Shown here: positions 1 through 63,687 of the stretch, piece after piece
Layout: each line of letters opens with the position of its first letter
Position numbering within the stretch: position 1 is the stretch's first letter
Assembly: GCF_043641665.1 (NCBI RefSeq)
Contig: NC_092190.1
Span: 16,732,048 to 16,796,047 of the forward strand
Source: Enoplosus armatus
Taxonomy: Eukaryota; Chordata; Actinopteri; Centrarchiformes; Enoplosidae
Direction of reading: 5' to 3'
DNA: 64,000 nucleotides
Position numbers and translations under genes: made by a program
The notes under the pieces: generated by a model
Database searches by the model: none
Told to the model about the DNA's origin: nothing
The model's input: only the letters and a program-made list of their open reading frames with translations

Positions 1-3000
1 TCAGAAGTGCTCTTAGGACAGTCGCTAAAACTTCCTTTCTTGTGATCAGACAGACCCACTGAGCAAGTCTGCGTGGCCCTTTTTTAACTTTCAGAAACAG
101 ACAGCCATATCTGCCTTTTACAAATGAAATTGTCAAGAAAGAAAGAAACACTACTTCTCTGCAATAGTTGCATGCCGTTAACATTTTTTTGTCAACTCTA
201 TACTGCATGCCCGTTATTTCCCTGTTGGCTAGTTTCAGCTTGCAACTGTTTTCCCAACTCTTTCCCAGTTTTGTATGCATTTGGCATGTTTTGTCCTGAC
301 TCGACACATCAAATAATTTCAGTGTTTTCTTTAATCAATCCACCTGCAGTTTTGGCACAGACAATTGGGCCTCTTAGGAGTTTAGGAAGTAATTTGGAAA
401 ACTCACTTATAAAAGCGATGATTGCCAGCTGTGTTTTTTAACTGAGAAATGCCGCTACTGTAATCCTCTTTCCTGACGCGTTATTTTGGCAACAACTGTA
501 CAATTATAACCTACATCTCAATGCAACAAATTCAGGCTTGTTTTCTAGGAGGCCTGCTTTTCCAGTGTCCTACAAAAGGTTTTTTGTTCTCTTCCTTTGT
601 GTGTGTGTGTGTGTGTGTTAGAAAGGTTTTGTGTCAAACAGCACTTGGAGTAAACATGTCATCCTGCAAACAGTAATTGACCAGGAAACTTTAAAGAACA
701 AAAAGCTTTAAGGAACAAAACTGCAGATTAAATGTCAAAATGCTCCTCATGGCGTACAATTTATCCTCACACTAAGACTATTTATGTACTGTCATAAAAG
801 TCAAGCTGACTTTTTGAGACTGAAGAGATCCTAAAATTGAATCACCTCTATAAAACAAATAGATTTCAATAAAACATTATGAACATTATAACCTTCATGA
901 AGGTACGATTCATTGCAGGACTGTTGTATTAGACTGCCTTAGTTTTAGCTAGGTGTACCTAATGAGTTGGCAACTGAGTGTATACCTTTGGCCAGTCACT
1001 TATGTGCATAAACATGTTACTCCTACAAATAAAGTATCTTTCAAAGCTTCAAAACAGTCAATATCCATATTTTGCAGTTTGGACATGCTTGGTGTACTTT
1101 GCACTGTCAGGACAAAATGAAGATCGGTCTGGATGCTTCTGCGCTGGCTCCTGCCAAAACATCATGTGAATGTTTCCAGTGAATGTTTTCAATGTCTGTA
1201 AAACATTGTTCATCTATTTCCCAAGAAAGTCATTGTTCATCATCCGCCGCTCAAGGTAAACATTTGTACACTGAGCTGAGACTAACAGTGAAACAGATTG
1301 TATACAGTATGGCAGGCCGCTATTGTAATCAGAGGATGTAGCTGCATCCTTGTCAACCCGCGGACATATTCCTTATGTTTGCCCAGCCTCCGTTGTATTG
1401 AGCTGCCATTCCTTATTAGTTTTGATTGGTTTCATTTGTTCCTCTGTGTTTAGACATCAATCACAGCCTTCCTTTACTGGATCTCTGCAGCCTGCCAGCT
1501 GGTTGTATTATGTGTGTGTGTGAATGCGTGTCTGTGCTTTGGTTGGTGAGTCTCGCAGGTGGTCCACTGTAAATCTATAGGTGGTCAGAGAGAAACAAAC
1601 AGAACCTAAATGACCATGAAGTGTGAAGGTGGGGGTGTGTATGTATCTTGTGGAAAGCTATCCAACTTTTGGCTCACTGTTCTGGCATTCTGCCTGCGTG
1701 TGTTTCTGTAACTGGTTTAAGCCAACATATCAATTTGCCAATACAATAAAAACAAAACCAGTCATATTTGTGTACCTGTGAGTTTGTAACTCATAGATAT
1801 CACAATGGTTTTCTGACAACCTTAACAACAATACCCCAAAATAATAAGAATGGCATCAGTATCAGCCTTGAAAAATACCTTATTGATCGAACTTGAATAT
1901 GCAAGCATGTTGAGATTGTTTACTTTGACTGACTGACCCGTTATTTGTGTGAGGCCAGTAGAGGATATTTGAGTAAATCAGGATCCTTTGAATCCTTGAA
2001 CAGGGATCGCAGCTGTCAGACTGTCCTGATTGCTGTTACTTATGACACAATCGTACCTCGGATGGTCCAACATATGATTTATTGCTTTAGCAAGGAGTAA
2101 AATAATCCATCTTGAAGACCACTGCTACATCTGTTTGGTATGATTGAGAGGGATGGAGGAGTGTTAGGATGCAGCTTCTGGCACAACAAAAGAGGGCAAC
2201 TTTCCATAAAAGCCTATGGGAGGATGAGGTGGTGTGGGGGGGGGGGGGGTTGGCGGAGATGGAAGAAAGGGAGGGATAGTGTGTCAGAGTGAGATGTCTG
2301 ACATGCGGCTGAGTTCTCCGACCTGGCAGGGCCTGGGATGGCGTTGGCTCTGAGGTATAGACACCAGTGAGGAAGGGATGGAAAGGAAGGCAGGAGAGAT
2401 CATGTGTGGAAAAAGGCGGGCGGTATTGCCCTTCTTCATTTAACCAGACAGGTCAATTGAGGACTTTTTTTTCAGTCAACGCAATTACAATGCTGTTCTC
2501 TGTGGAATTGTCCATGTGGTTCTGGCCCTGGCAAACACTCTACTATGGATGGATGGATAAAGAGGAGAGGAGAGATGGGAAGACGGTGGAAGTTTAAGCC
2601 TGGGTGGGTTGGCAGAGTGAGCAGAATCTAAGTGGTGCCGGAGTACCCTGGCAGACAGCATGGCACCTCTAATCACATTGAATCAATCCTGTGCAGAAGC
2701 CCAAGCCAACCTCACTACCAAACTCCACCAGTTTCTCACCTTCTATCCACTATTTCTCCAGTTCATTCAATGTTCCACCTACTAACTGCCAGATGTAGCC
2801 TAATAGGTAGCTTACTGAACTAGCGAACTGTCAGAACTGCCGCTGACGTCAGCTTGCTCATATATGATTTAGACTGCTTTAGACTGAGGAGTAAAAGACA
2901 CTTGATCATAATGCTGTTTAACTATGATGTAAACTGAGAAGACTTTCCATTTCATTTCAGAAAATACGCTATATACCTCATATTACTTTCAAATAACTGA

Positions 3001-5621
3001 GTGATGTTGGTTAGATTAGCTTAATCACTCTTAACATGAACATGATTTCTCCCTGTATTCATAAAGCAATGTCATACCTATATTTACAGTCAAGTCTATT
3101 ATATCGGCAGTTACGTTTAATATATTGTTTGAGCCCTGAAAATTTTTTTCATGTTACAGCTGGTGAAGCTACTGTGACTTCCTGTTTAATAGCTGATGCT
3201 TTTGATTGGATAGCACACTACAGATGGTTTCTTTCTCTCTCATTTACACATAATAAAGTCTCTACAAGCTAAGACATGAAGTCTGAATGGTGCACTAGTT
3301 TGATACCAGCTAGAAGCTAGCTGTTATCTTAGAAAGGACTTAACACACAAACTTAAACAGTGCTAAAATAGCTGTAGTTCAGGAGTTGTCAACTCATAGT
3401 GTTCATTGCTTTTTCTCATCATTTAATTTTCATCATTTAAAACAAGTGTTATTTCCTCCTGAAAAACATGTCTGTAAATACTTAGCAAGGCCTACTTTGA
3501 TGTTTTGCATTGGTGTCTGAAACCTATTTTTTTTTTTCAAGATGGTTTCTAAAGATGAAGGCGTTCACAACATAAAAATATTAGTTGTAAACAAGCCTTG
3601 GTAAGCATGTCTCAGAGATGACAGGCAAATAGGGCATCAGATAACATCTGTCATGGTACTGTAAAGAGGATGAGAAGACTATCTCATGCTAAGAAACTGT
3701 TTTTCACAGTGGCAACTATGAAGCACAGCGTTTTTTTCTGCTGTGGCAGATCAGCTGAAATAAGCAAAACTGTAAGTGTCTTTATGTGTGAATGCCATCC
3801 CTGGTTAGACACTCCACTGACCTGAGATAATCACTTGAGAAAGGCACCAATAGTTATGTGCATTGTTGTACAGCTTGTGGAAAAATAATGACCATGTTTG
3901 GCTCAAGGCCAGCCTCAATTGGTGACAGCAGGGCTTAAAATAAATTTGGTTTAGTCTAAGTCATGAATCATACCGTGTCTCTTGAACCATTTCTCTTGAC
4001 TGGGCGACTACTGCACACAGAGTGTTGCTGCCTACTGTAACTGTAAAGTCCAGACAAAAATGGTCCTTTGAAGGTAAGAGATGGCGTGATGCTAAGCGTG
4101 TGTGTCAGTGAAATTGTGCCACCGGGCCTGTGTCACAGCGATTTAGACTGTCTTACAAGCATGCGTGTGTATGTGGGTTGGATTGTACACGCAAGCCAGG
4201 ACCCCCCAGGCCAACTGCTTACATATGCATAATAATTACATGCCGTTGTTTAATTGTACTTGCCCTTCTTTTGTGTTGCCCTCTTTGTCAACAATGACGC
4301 AATGTTGCACTTGTATACTATATGCAAGCAAGGTTTTTGGTCATCTCCCATTGTGGGGTGCCAATCCCTGTTTGTCTCTAAACAATAATGACACAATTAG
4401 ACAAGAGAAAGAATGCTATAAACTGCAAGTAGACAGCACTATATAAAACTCTTCACTGTTGCACACAGAAAGGGTAACCTTCAACTATCAGTTCACTATT
4501 GAATTCATATAATGAACACTACAAGCCAACATGTTTATATTGATACGACTCCCGCAAATTCCATTAAATTCACAACTAAATTTGGAGCCACACTTCTGAC
4601 CTGGACTCTCTGAACTTCAGATGTGCTCACTGGTAACTGCTTACCTGAACAGGCAGCTAATCAACCATAGAACCACAGAAAGCAACGCAAAAATATCCCC
4701 TAATTGGGCACAGTTGCTGTAATTTTTGTGTTTGTTTGTGCCTTGCAATTAGGAGCGTTTCAGCTGCCAGTTGGACTGTATAGGGTGTTTTTGAGCATGA
4801 GTGCACGCTTCATAATTTGAATCACAGTGTATTGCAATCATCCATATATTAGAACTGATCAAACAACCTCTCCTCCCTAGTAGTTCAGATATGCAAGGGT
4901 AATTCATTTCGGCATTCATCCGAATGAATTGAAAACTCAAAAATACCCCTCATAAGCAGCTAGCTCCCACAAGTGAGGATGGGAAAGTTGTGTGATGATT
5001 CTTTTCAGGGAAATGTTCGTAGCGCCATAGGAGGCTGGTGCCAGAATTATGCTTGTTGATAAATTCCTATGATGAGATTCAGAAACAGCTGGCTGCTCAG
5101 AGTAATTTTCTGGGCTGTTGTTTCCTCTGCTGCTTTCCGCACTCTCTCACGCACAGTGTGCACTCGCAGAGATATAAGACAGAGGAGAGGAGCATGAGAC
5201 ATGAGAGTCAAGGTGAAGTTCATCTCTGAAATCCCTCCATTACTGAAACACGCAGGCACACACAGCTCTACAGATTCCTTCAGTGGTTTAGTCTACAGCT
5301 ATCTTAGCAATTACAGCAGTTTCCCATGGGCTCCAGCAAAGGGCCTGTTAGCTAATATGCTAATGAAGACAAATGGAGGTAATCTCTCTGTTCTCAGGAT
5401 GAGTCCTGGTAGCAGAGAAAGAGAGTTGGAGAGACATAGAAAAGGGAGAGAGATAGTGACAGTTAAAGACAGACAGAGGATGATTTAAGTCTACCCAAAT
5501 GTCTCCACTTTTTATGCCACCACCCCAGCTTCCACATCAACCCACGCGCATAAAAGCCTGACACAACAGCAGCACCACGGCCTGCGGCGTTCAGGCTGTT
5601 TGCCTGCTTGTCGGCAAAAAG

Positions 5622-5698
5622 CATGTGAAGAGCCCTCTCCAGAACGCATTTGAAACGTCTGAAACAAGACAGGAAGAGCATCAGACGCTCTTCACATG
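5622..5698. repeat. Inverted repeat able to form a two-part hairpin
   Basis: CATGTGAAGAGC (5622-5633) is exactly complementary in reverse to GCTCTTCACATG (5687-5698). Inside it, CGTCTGA (5656-5662) pairs with TCAGACG (5681-5687), leaving an 18-nt loop. The pairing suggests a foldback element remnant or a small RNA hairpin; neither is demonstrated. Confidence 0.5.
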
Positions 5699-5905
5699 AA
5701 AGACAGCCGCTGTGACTACCAATGAGGGTTTTACCATTCAGTATTACAGTGTTTCGGTTGGATGTCGTACATATACACACTCATCTCCGTGCCGTTATGA
5801 GGACTGTGTGTGTCATAAAGCTGAGCAACATAATAACATGGGGCCCATTACACACAGTATTTAGAGATTAGACTAACACTGTGGTTTTGTGGTCAGAGTC
5901 GTGCT

Positions 5906-5929
5906 GATGGTAACCATGATGGTAACCAT
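5906..5929 (+). repeat. Exact 12-nt tandem duplication with RFX-like half-sites
   Basis: GATGGTAACCAT occurs twice head to tail. The pair contains GTAACC and GGTAAC, which match X-box half-sites (GTNRCC and RGYAAC), but spaced 5 nt apart rather than the usual 0-3. Confidence 0.4.
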
Positions 5930-7972
5930 GTGTGCCAGAGGATATACATACTTAGACTGCGCTGACAAATAATGGGATAATGGATGCCAACATACCTGAT
6001 CCATGATGAAGTGCTGTTTTGGCTTTTCCGGGAACAGGGTTGGTTGTGATGAGCAATGATACAGTCACTGGCTCGTTTCGACCTGTTGCTTTCACTAATT
6101 CATAAATAGTGATACAGTATATGTGCATATATTAGATAGGTTAGTTATAGGTTTTTTGGCTTTAGGCAGATTATGTGCAAATTCAGGTTGTACTGGACAT
6201 CGGTCAGATGTTATTGTAACAGTTTGTATGGCAACAGTTGGCTGGAAACAGCTCAGACTCACTGCGGGTAGTAAAAAGTTGATACAATGTCTTACATTTC
6301 ATATATGGTGGTTTTTGTTCTAGTGTGCACGTTTATGTGATGAGCAGTCAATTTGAGCATCGTCAGAAATGTATAATCACTAATGTGACAACCTCTTATT
6401 ATGAGTTGATGTGATTATTTTCAACTGAGCAAATATAATCACTCCCAGTGCAAGAAGCGCACATAATTGTTCACTTGCTCACATCAGCAGCTCAGCATCA
6501 CTTTCTTCCAACGATTTACTTGAGTTCTTTGACAGTTTGGTTTGCTTATCCATGGACAGAGTCATCTGTTCTATATAACAGTTTCTATAAAGCTTTTAAT
6601 GCTCCATAGGCTCCTTGTAAATGCATGTTTACTGCACTCAAAACATGTAAGAAGTATTGGTTTAATACTTTTTGGCGAACTGCATGGTTAAAGATGATAA
6701 TAAATCTAAAATAACTTGTACTGCAGTTGTTTGATGGTTAGGAGAAAAGTTTATCTCTGCTTCTAATCTAATCTTTTAAACACATTACATACCAAGGAAA
6801 GCATTTGTTGACACTACTTTGTGGTTCACTGTAGTTAAAATGTCTTGAGGTTGAAAGGTTGGTCTTATGATGTTCGACTAATGAATAGCTATATTGTAAG
6901 AAATGTTTAGCTGTGTTTCCAACGGGCTTGTAATCTGAATATAATGCATCGTAACACTGCTGAGAGGGTTGCCACAGACAAAACAGTGTTCCAGTGAGGC
7001 TTCCAGTAAGTATTCAGCCAGCATACTCTGATGTTTCAACACAAGATCTTGCTAACGCAGTTGGGATTAAATTTGTAGATGTGCACCACGCCCATAGCCT
7101 TGGTTTTCACCATGCTTGCCAACTGTTCATAGCTCCACAGGCGGGAGTGGGAGCAGACGACAGAAACACAGGAGTCCACATAAGGGTGGTTTACAATGGT
7201 AGACAAAGACGTTACTATTAAGACGTTTGCATTACGTCCTGTCCTGTTTTAGTTTTAGTTTACAGCAAAACTCTCAGTCAGTCTCAAAGCAGCACTTGTT
7301 TGACGTCATCCATCTGCTGAGCACATTAATCTTATTGTTGTTCTGTATCTACAGTACATGCTTCAGTGTCAAAGCCCTGTGCGTTTTCCTTCACAAATAA
7401 ATCAACCATACACCCTTAGTGAACATGCTCTGTGTAGGCTGCGAGAGTGTAATTTAATGAGTAGGTGTTGAAATAATCATATTAATGTAACATACGTACG
7501 CATGCATGGCTGTTCAGTGTCACTCAGTGCTCCTGCCACCCCCCCAGCTTGGCTGTGTGTCGCTCAGGTAACCTTAATAACAGCTATGATTTATGAAAAA
7601 GGAACACCTCATTTAGTAGCTTTGGCAGGAAGCAGGCAACAAGTGTGTGTATGTGCGTCCTTACTCCACAGTGCCATTTTGTCTCATCTTCCTCTCCCGC
7701 AGCACCAGAAGTAAACACAAAAGTCTGTCACAATACACCACACTTTGTCTGTGTGGGTGTGAATAGTATGTGAATGTTTGTGCACACTTGTTTGTGTGTG
7801 TGTGTGTGTGTATGTGTGTGTATATCCGCACATTATGAATGTGTCTCTTCAGGAAAAAAAAAAAGTGCGGCAACAGTCTAGACAACACAGATGCACCCAA
7901 TGAGAGTGAGAGATCTGTGGAGCCATAGGCCAATTAGATGCTATTATGGAAGCTGTGTGATACTGACAAACT

Positions 7973-8011
<39 letters not shown>

Positions 8012-8158
8012 ACAACTTCAGGGCCTGTACTCCATCATCTGTATAATTAAGGTGCTTTTCTCCTGAATATTTTAGTTATATGTCTCTGCAACAGCGCAGC
8101 AACAGACCTGACTGACTTCCCAATGAAGACAGCTGCTCCGAGAGTGAAGCATACAGGC

Positions 8159-8161
<3 letters not shown>

Positions 8162-8216
<55 letters not shown>
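8162..8216 (+). repeat. (CA)n microsatellite, 55 bp
   Basis: Uninterrupted CA array upstream of epha3. A second, interrupted CA array lies 150 nt earlier (7977-8014). Confidence 0.95.
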
Positions 8217-8221
<5 letters not shown>

Positions 8222-11200
8222 TTATTACAGTGACTGATATCCCCTTCATGACTTTTGATTGATATGCAGAACTTCCTGTTCTCACATTTGGAACTATTAT
8301 TACAGACATTGTCTTTTAATGTTCAATAGCGCATGTTTTCATATAAAATAATCAATCAGTGCAGAAGATAATCCAAGCCAAATATTAAATGTGCAAAATA
8401 TACTAGTGAATGACTGAACTGTCACATGTCACATCATGTTATTTCACCATTTCTTTTTAACAAAACAGTTGAGATGCCACTTGTCCCGTCCGTTCTCCTC
8501 ATTGTTTGACAATATATTATGAAAGTTGATTTTATGAATAAAAGTGCAAAAACTGCATTTGTGTCACTCTGTAGTTGTTTTGGAAGTCAAGTGCATTGCT
8601 GCCAAGATCTTATTTGGCAGACATTGTTCTAAAAACTGAGGTACTGTGTGTGTGTGTGTGTGTGTGTGTCTGCATGAATCTAATCCTATAGCAGATGGAG
8701 GAGGAATAGTATCCAAGACAATACTGGCACAGGGAGTGTGAGATGAGGGTTAAGACACTGTCCTTCAAAGATTGATGAGAGCTGATTCTGTGACGGACGT
8801 CTTCTTGTATTAGGACAGAACTCCTTCCCAGAAAACACAATACTTCCAGTCACTTTAGATAATCATCTGTGGCAGCACTTGGCCGTGACTGGTATGTTGC
8901 AACACTATGAAATGAGTTTATTATTGCAGTCAAACTAGTGCTTCTAACGATTGTTTTTCTCAATTAAAACAATTCATTTTTCTCATTTCAAGAACCAAAA
9001 TGACTGATGATTTCAGTTGTATGTCCAGTTTTGTATTTTAACAATAAGGAATGCGAGGGGGAAAAAACAGAATTGGATTTATATTCAGAAAACTTAAATA
9101 GATCATTAGGTGAGTTTTAATAATTTACAACCAAAAACTAAAAATGTTACTCTTCACAAGACCAATTGTATTGTGTGTGTGAGAGAGGCTAAAGAGTGAG
9201 AGAGTCTCTGTCTGCTTGTTTGCATTTTTGTGTCTCCTTGTGACAAAACCTCAATGCCATCAAGGAGACCAAATGTTGTTTCCTCCCTCTCTAATTACCA
9301 GCTCTTTTGGTTTAGCCTTGTTTAGTTGTCCTCTAGTAAATAAACCCTCATGTCAGACTGTTTTGTGTTATGGCATTTCTCAGCTGGAGGCCTTATACTG
9401 TCTAAATGTGTCCCCAGGTCAGTGTTGTATGTTTTTTTAGAGGAATAATCAGAAACATTCTCATCTAGTTGAATGTCTGTTATACTGCTCCCTATCTTAC
9501 TGTAGATATATAAGTGGTGAAGTAACCTGCAGCCAGGTCAGGAAGGCTTTGCTCTTCTGGTCAGTCCTTCCCAGGAAAGAGAAGTTTGGGAAGTTACGTG
9601 TCTTACATTTTACTGGTTAATCCGTTTGAAGTGGTTGGTTTGCATGAGCAACAATATCCACCCTGAACAGACAAAGAAAAAAGGTCCATCAACAGAAATT
9701 CCAAACAGTCACTGTTTCCTCTGCACTCTTTAACTCACTAGTGATCTCTAAAATGTGCAGCACAAAATCATCTTCATTTTGGGAGATTGTCTACCTTTTC
9801 CTCCTTGTATTTTACATTCCCTGTCACATCTTTATTTCTGTCTTTCCTCCCTTCTTTCTTTCCTCTCTCTGTTCTTTAAGCTTCCTGACTTGTAACTGAT
9901 CTGATATCATAAAAATCCCCCAAATGGAAAATCCTGTGCATCTGTCACTAAAACCAAACCCTACTCTTCCTCACCACAATACTTTTTTACAGTATTTTAC
10001 AGTAGTATTGCTACTTTTACTTGAGTGCTGCTTTCAGCACTGGGTTTTGTTCTGCCATGTCGTTGCTTTCTTTATAACACATCCAACTGCTTGCACTGCT
10101 GTCGCTCACACAGACACATGTGCGACCGTGGATTTGACCACTGTTCTTGCAATAGCAGAAACAAGCCTGTGAAAAAAACATTTCAGACCACAAATCATGG
10201 AAAGCTGGGCTTTACCGCAGGGCGTACTGATGGATGCAGCAACTTTTTTCACTAGGTTTTAGAGAATGACTTCCCCTATTAAGTAAAATATTTTAAATAG
10301 AGGGGGGCTGTCCTTTCTTTAACAATGGTCAATAATCATATCTTCTTTCTTGTCTTTTATTTTTGAAAAACAACATAAATCTAATTCCCTCATGCTTTAT
10401 ACTCCCCTCCCTGCAGCCTTGACAGACGTTTGATGGGACATTATTGTGGCTGGATGTGGAGAGAGAGAGAGTTGTTCATAGTGGGAAGGAGGCCCAGCTC
10501 TGTCTCACAGGACCCTGTTATGGCAGGTCGGTCAGTCCCATCAGAGCCGTCACTCGGAGGGCGAGGAGGACAATTTGCCACATGAACCATGACCCAATTA
10601 ATCATGGGTGCAAATGCAGGAAACAGAAGGAGGCACTTGATTTCTTTGTGTAAACAGCTAGACATGCTCAACTAGACACATTCTTCACATGAGAATGAAC
10701 GCTCCTTGTGTGATCGTAATAATAACATATTTCAAATGCAATTCCTCTGCCTGATGCTAAATCACAAACTGTCACTGGAAATTGTCAGAGGCACCAACTT
10801 TCGCTGCTTTAGATATATTTGACAATATCACTAAATTCCTGAAGGGAGATAAGTAGTACCGTCTACTAAATGGTACAGAGTAACATTTTTGGGGGGAAAC
10901 AAATGTCTCTGTCTGACAAAAAATGCTGCTAGTTTTAGATCTATTAGTCTTACAAAAAGTATTATTATTTCTCTTGAATGGATAAGAATGTTAAATTATT
11001 ATTATTATTATTATGCACATGGGTATAATGTGCATTAAAAAAAACTACAATTGTGCTTAAATAAGAAAAATAACCAGGCCATTGAAATTTCCTTCAGTTT
11101 CAGAATCCCCTGTAGTGCTGCTACAAAATCAAAGGAAGAGGGAAAAGGGTGAAGAGTGGTGGTGCTGGCAATGGTAAGAAAGCGTCCCTGGTATGATGTT

Positions 11201-14200
11201 TGGTGTGGGGGGATAGTGTTACACGCCAGCAGCCCGCTGGCTTCTCCTCCTTCTGTACGCTGCTAGTATGGAGGAATGTGCTGCCTGAGAACCACAGGGA
11301 GGAAGAGGGTACTGTCAGCAAGCAGCAAACAGTCAGCCTATCTGTTTGTTTGTTTGTATGTTACTGTGCAAGAAGGCCGGGCCTTGGCAGTTCAAAGCGG
11401 CTCCTAAGCAACATCTGTTCTGTGAGTTTGCGAGCGCTATATAGCCATGTCAGGACACAACGTGACTTACAATTGCGGCTCTAAATCAATATTTTCCTCC
11501 ATCTCATACTGGATTGTTCCACTGGCAAGAGTTCAAGAATGGACAAGCGCTCATTGAGAAGAGGGAAAAAATGTTGGAGTGGATAGACGGGAGGGACCCA
11601 TCGCATTTTTCCAATTCACCACAATCAGAAACAGATTTTCAACAATTAGTCTGAACTAACTCGCAGCTTTATTGACTAAAAGCACAGTGACAGCGCCTTT
11701 CAGACAACCACATGAAGACGAGTACGACTGATTACTGTCAGCATGAAGTTCCTTTAAATGCCACAATATGATCATATTAATACTACATTATCGAGACTGC
11801 TTGTAATCACTTTTTTCTTTGTTGGCTGTCTCTCATTTTTTACTGTATTGGTGCTAATATATACACTTTTAACTGTTCTGTTGTCAACATTCATTTCAAT
11901 GTTAATTTGCTACTTTTTCATTTCTTGTAGGAAAAGTGCATGTAAAGTGAAGTATTATTCAAACTGAGAATAAATTAAGCTCATAATTCTTGATTGCTTG
12001 CTTTCTTTTCCAATTTACAGTATATTCATAATTCTGACAATCAATTTTTCCATGAATATGTAGTATTTGAAAATAAATGCAATTGTGTTCTCAGAAAGTT
12101 CTCTAGTGAGACTGCATCCTCACATGTGTGAACTACGAGCCCAGAACGACCAGCCTTTGAATTGATTGTTAGCCTCGTGGCCTCTCGTATGAATCTCTTT
12201 CGCTGCGTAATAAGTGAATTAGTGGGATGTAGAAGATGATGTATGACGGAGGCTGGCACGTCTAATACCTGCTGTAAATCCACATGCCTCAGCCACTTAA
12301 TAATGCGGTCAAAGAGTCCTGGCATCATTCTTCACTGTACCCATTGACAACCTGAAGCTAATAAATCTCTCAGATTAAGACGGTGCTCTGAGTTTTCTGT
12401 TAAGTCATTTGTTCTAAAATATCTATGTTAAACGCTTTGTAAGAATGGCCCAGTTCATTTTAAAGGACTTTTGAACACACTGCCAGCTCCAAAATATACT
12501 GAGCAAGACAAATAATAAATTAAAAAAAGATCCTTTTCCTGATAATGCAGCAGCGTGTGAAAGTAATGCTCCACATGTGTAGCGGTTTTTCAAATTGCAG
12601 TATGTCATTTGCATAGGCTTAGACACATTTCCACAAATGCAGCAATGTTTTCTACCGTGTCGTAGCGGTTTGTATAATCGTTCTTCTAAAAGAAAGTTCA
12701 TTAAGTTCATTCAGTGGGAGCATAACATTAGCATTAGTTAAACTGTGACTTTTGGCTTCACCCTCAGTTTTTTGTGGGGATTTGGAAAAATCCCAACCAT
12801 TGAAATATGCTCAGTAAATTAGATTTTCATCACAAAATAATATTAAGTCTTATTTAATGCAGGAGGAATTTCTTCAGACATTCCTTTTATCTCGGAGTAA
12901 GACCTCCTGCTGCAGCCCACAGTGCTATAAATTACAGTCAGGAAATTACAGTCGTTTGAATTTCGTGGCAGTTTCTACAAATCCAAGTGTAGCTGAGTCG
13001 TTGGCTCGTGTGTGTGTGCTGTGTCCTTTAACTTTTCCCATACGTCAGATGCCTTCCCAACCTCCAGCCTCCAACCCCCCACCACAACAGCTGGCGTCTC
13101 AGCGAGGGCCCTGACGCTACACGGCCACCCCAGCCTTTCAGTGCGGATCAAGTGCTGTGGTGTCAGGGGCCCCTAATGGCCCTCACAGAAACATGCACAC
13201 GGAGAGACCCAAATACAAGCAGATGATGTGTCCCTCCAAACAATGATGAATAAAACTCAGTGAACATTATAACATGGAAAAAGCATAGATAAACTTTATG
13301 ATGTTTTCTTCCATAAGTAGGCTATTAGTTATGTGTTAGCATATGTTAGAAAGTCATAGAAAATGAAATATTTAAACATAAAGACAACTTTCAGTATGAC
13401 TTCAGTTATGTGATTTACATATTGCGTAACAGCCACAGCAACATGAACAAAACAGAATTGTTTTCATTCATTCATTTTCCCTGTGTGCCTTCAAAAAAAA
13501 AACAAAAAACCTGACTGCTCGTATATTCTGCATCAGTTTCCCTGTGACAAAATAAAACAAACAACTGGGTTCTGTTTGTTCCATAATGAGGTTAAAAAAC
13601 ATGTCCCTCCTGGCCATTTCAAAGTCTGCATTAAAAATGACAGGATCCTGTTGGCTGTTCCAATTTCTTGATGTAAAACAAGTGGGTAACATCGGTCGCT
13701 CCGGAGTCAAAATTAAAACCAAGACGTTCCTTATGTATGATTCTAAATCACAGACCACTTTCGGCTTTTTTTATATCTTATTGACTGTCCCACTGTCTTG
13801 TTTAAAAGAAAAGAAATTCTTATTGTCTGTTCAGTACATTTGATTGTTGTTCTAATAAAGGCCTGTAGATCCTGGATTGAGCTGCTGTATGGGCCAAATA
13901 AAGCCTAAGTGACATTATTATTTAAATAGTTTCCTGCGAGAGTGAAGCAGAGGAATAAGTGAAAAGATATTTGGTAAATGTGATTGAATTATTTCAGTAG
14001 GTCACAGGAACATGTTACCCTTTTGTTTGCAGATAGATTTCTAATGTTTCTCTTGGTCCCTGCTCTCCGTTTTAGTGAATCTAATAACAGTTTTTGCATT
14101 GGCTGTAAAATATGTTGAATGGCTGCGTTTGTCATTCACGTCCAGAAGACGCCTGTGGTGAAGGATCTAAACTGACCTGTGGTGAACTCGGGCGCTGTGT

Positions 14201-14322
14201 TTTGCTGTCTGTCAGACTCTGTAGGACCCAGCGGAAAACTGCTCCAACCGGAGGGAGACGGAGCAAGAGAGAGGGAGAAAGCTGAGTGGAGAGAAGACGC
14301 TCTCAGATCAGTCAGTGGCTTC

Positions 14323-14351
14323 ATGGAGTTATGTACCTCTGATCCGCCGCC
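14323..14351 (+). promoter_or_regulatory. epha3: epha3 5' leader with two upstream ATG codons
   Basis: Two ATGs lie within 29 nt before the main start and out of frame with it. The ATG at 14331 opens a 3-codon frame (M-Y-L, stop TGA 14340-14342) with G at -3. The ATG at 14323 has a weaker context (T at -3, G at +4). It opens a frame overlapping the receptor start, runs through exon 1 for 41 codons, and stops after 3 more codons at the beginning of exon 2 (TAG spanning 22212-22214) once spliced. Whether they act depends on the transcription start lying upstream of 14323, which is likely but not shown by the sequence. Confidence 0.55.

Positions 14352-63687
<49,336 letters not shown>

Larger units (their letters stand above)
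1..14129. other. Upstream flanking sequence without a recognisable gene
   Basis: About 14 kb of AT-rich DNA. All open frames are short (at most about 105 codons) and none resembles a known protein or shows exon-like splice context that I can defend. Microsatellites lie at about 598-618 (TG), 2236-2249 (poly-G), 7792-7821 (TG), 7977-8014 (CA), 8162-8216 (CA), 8645-8669 (TG) and 10993-11013 (ATT). An inverted repeat lies at 5622-5698 and a 12-nt tandem duplication at 5906-5929. Distal epha3 control elements or untranslated exons could be present, but none is provable from sequence alone. Confidence 0.6.
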
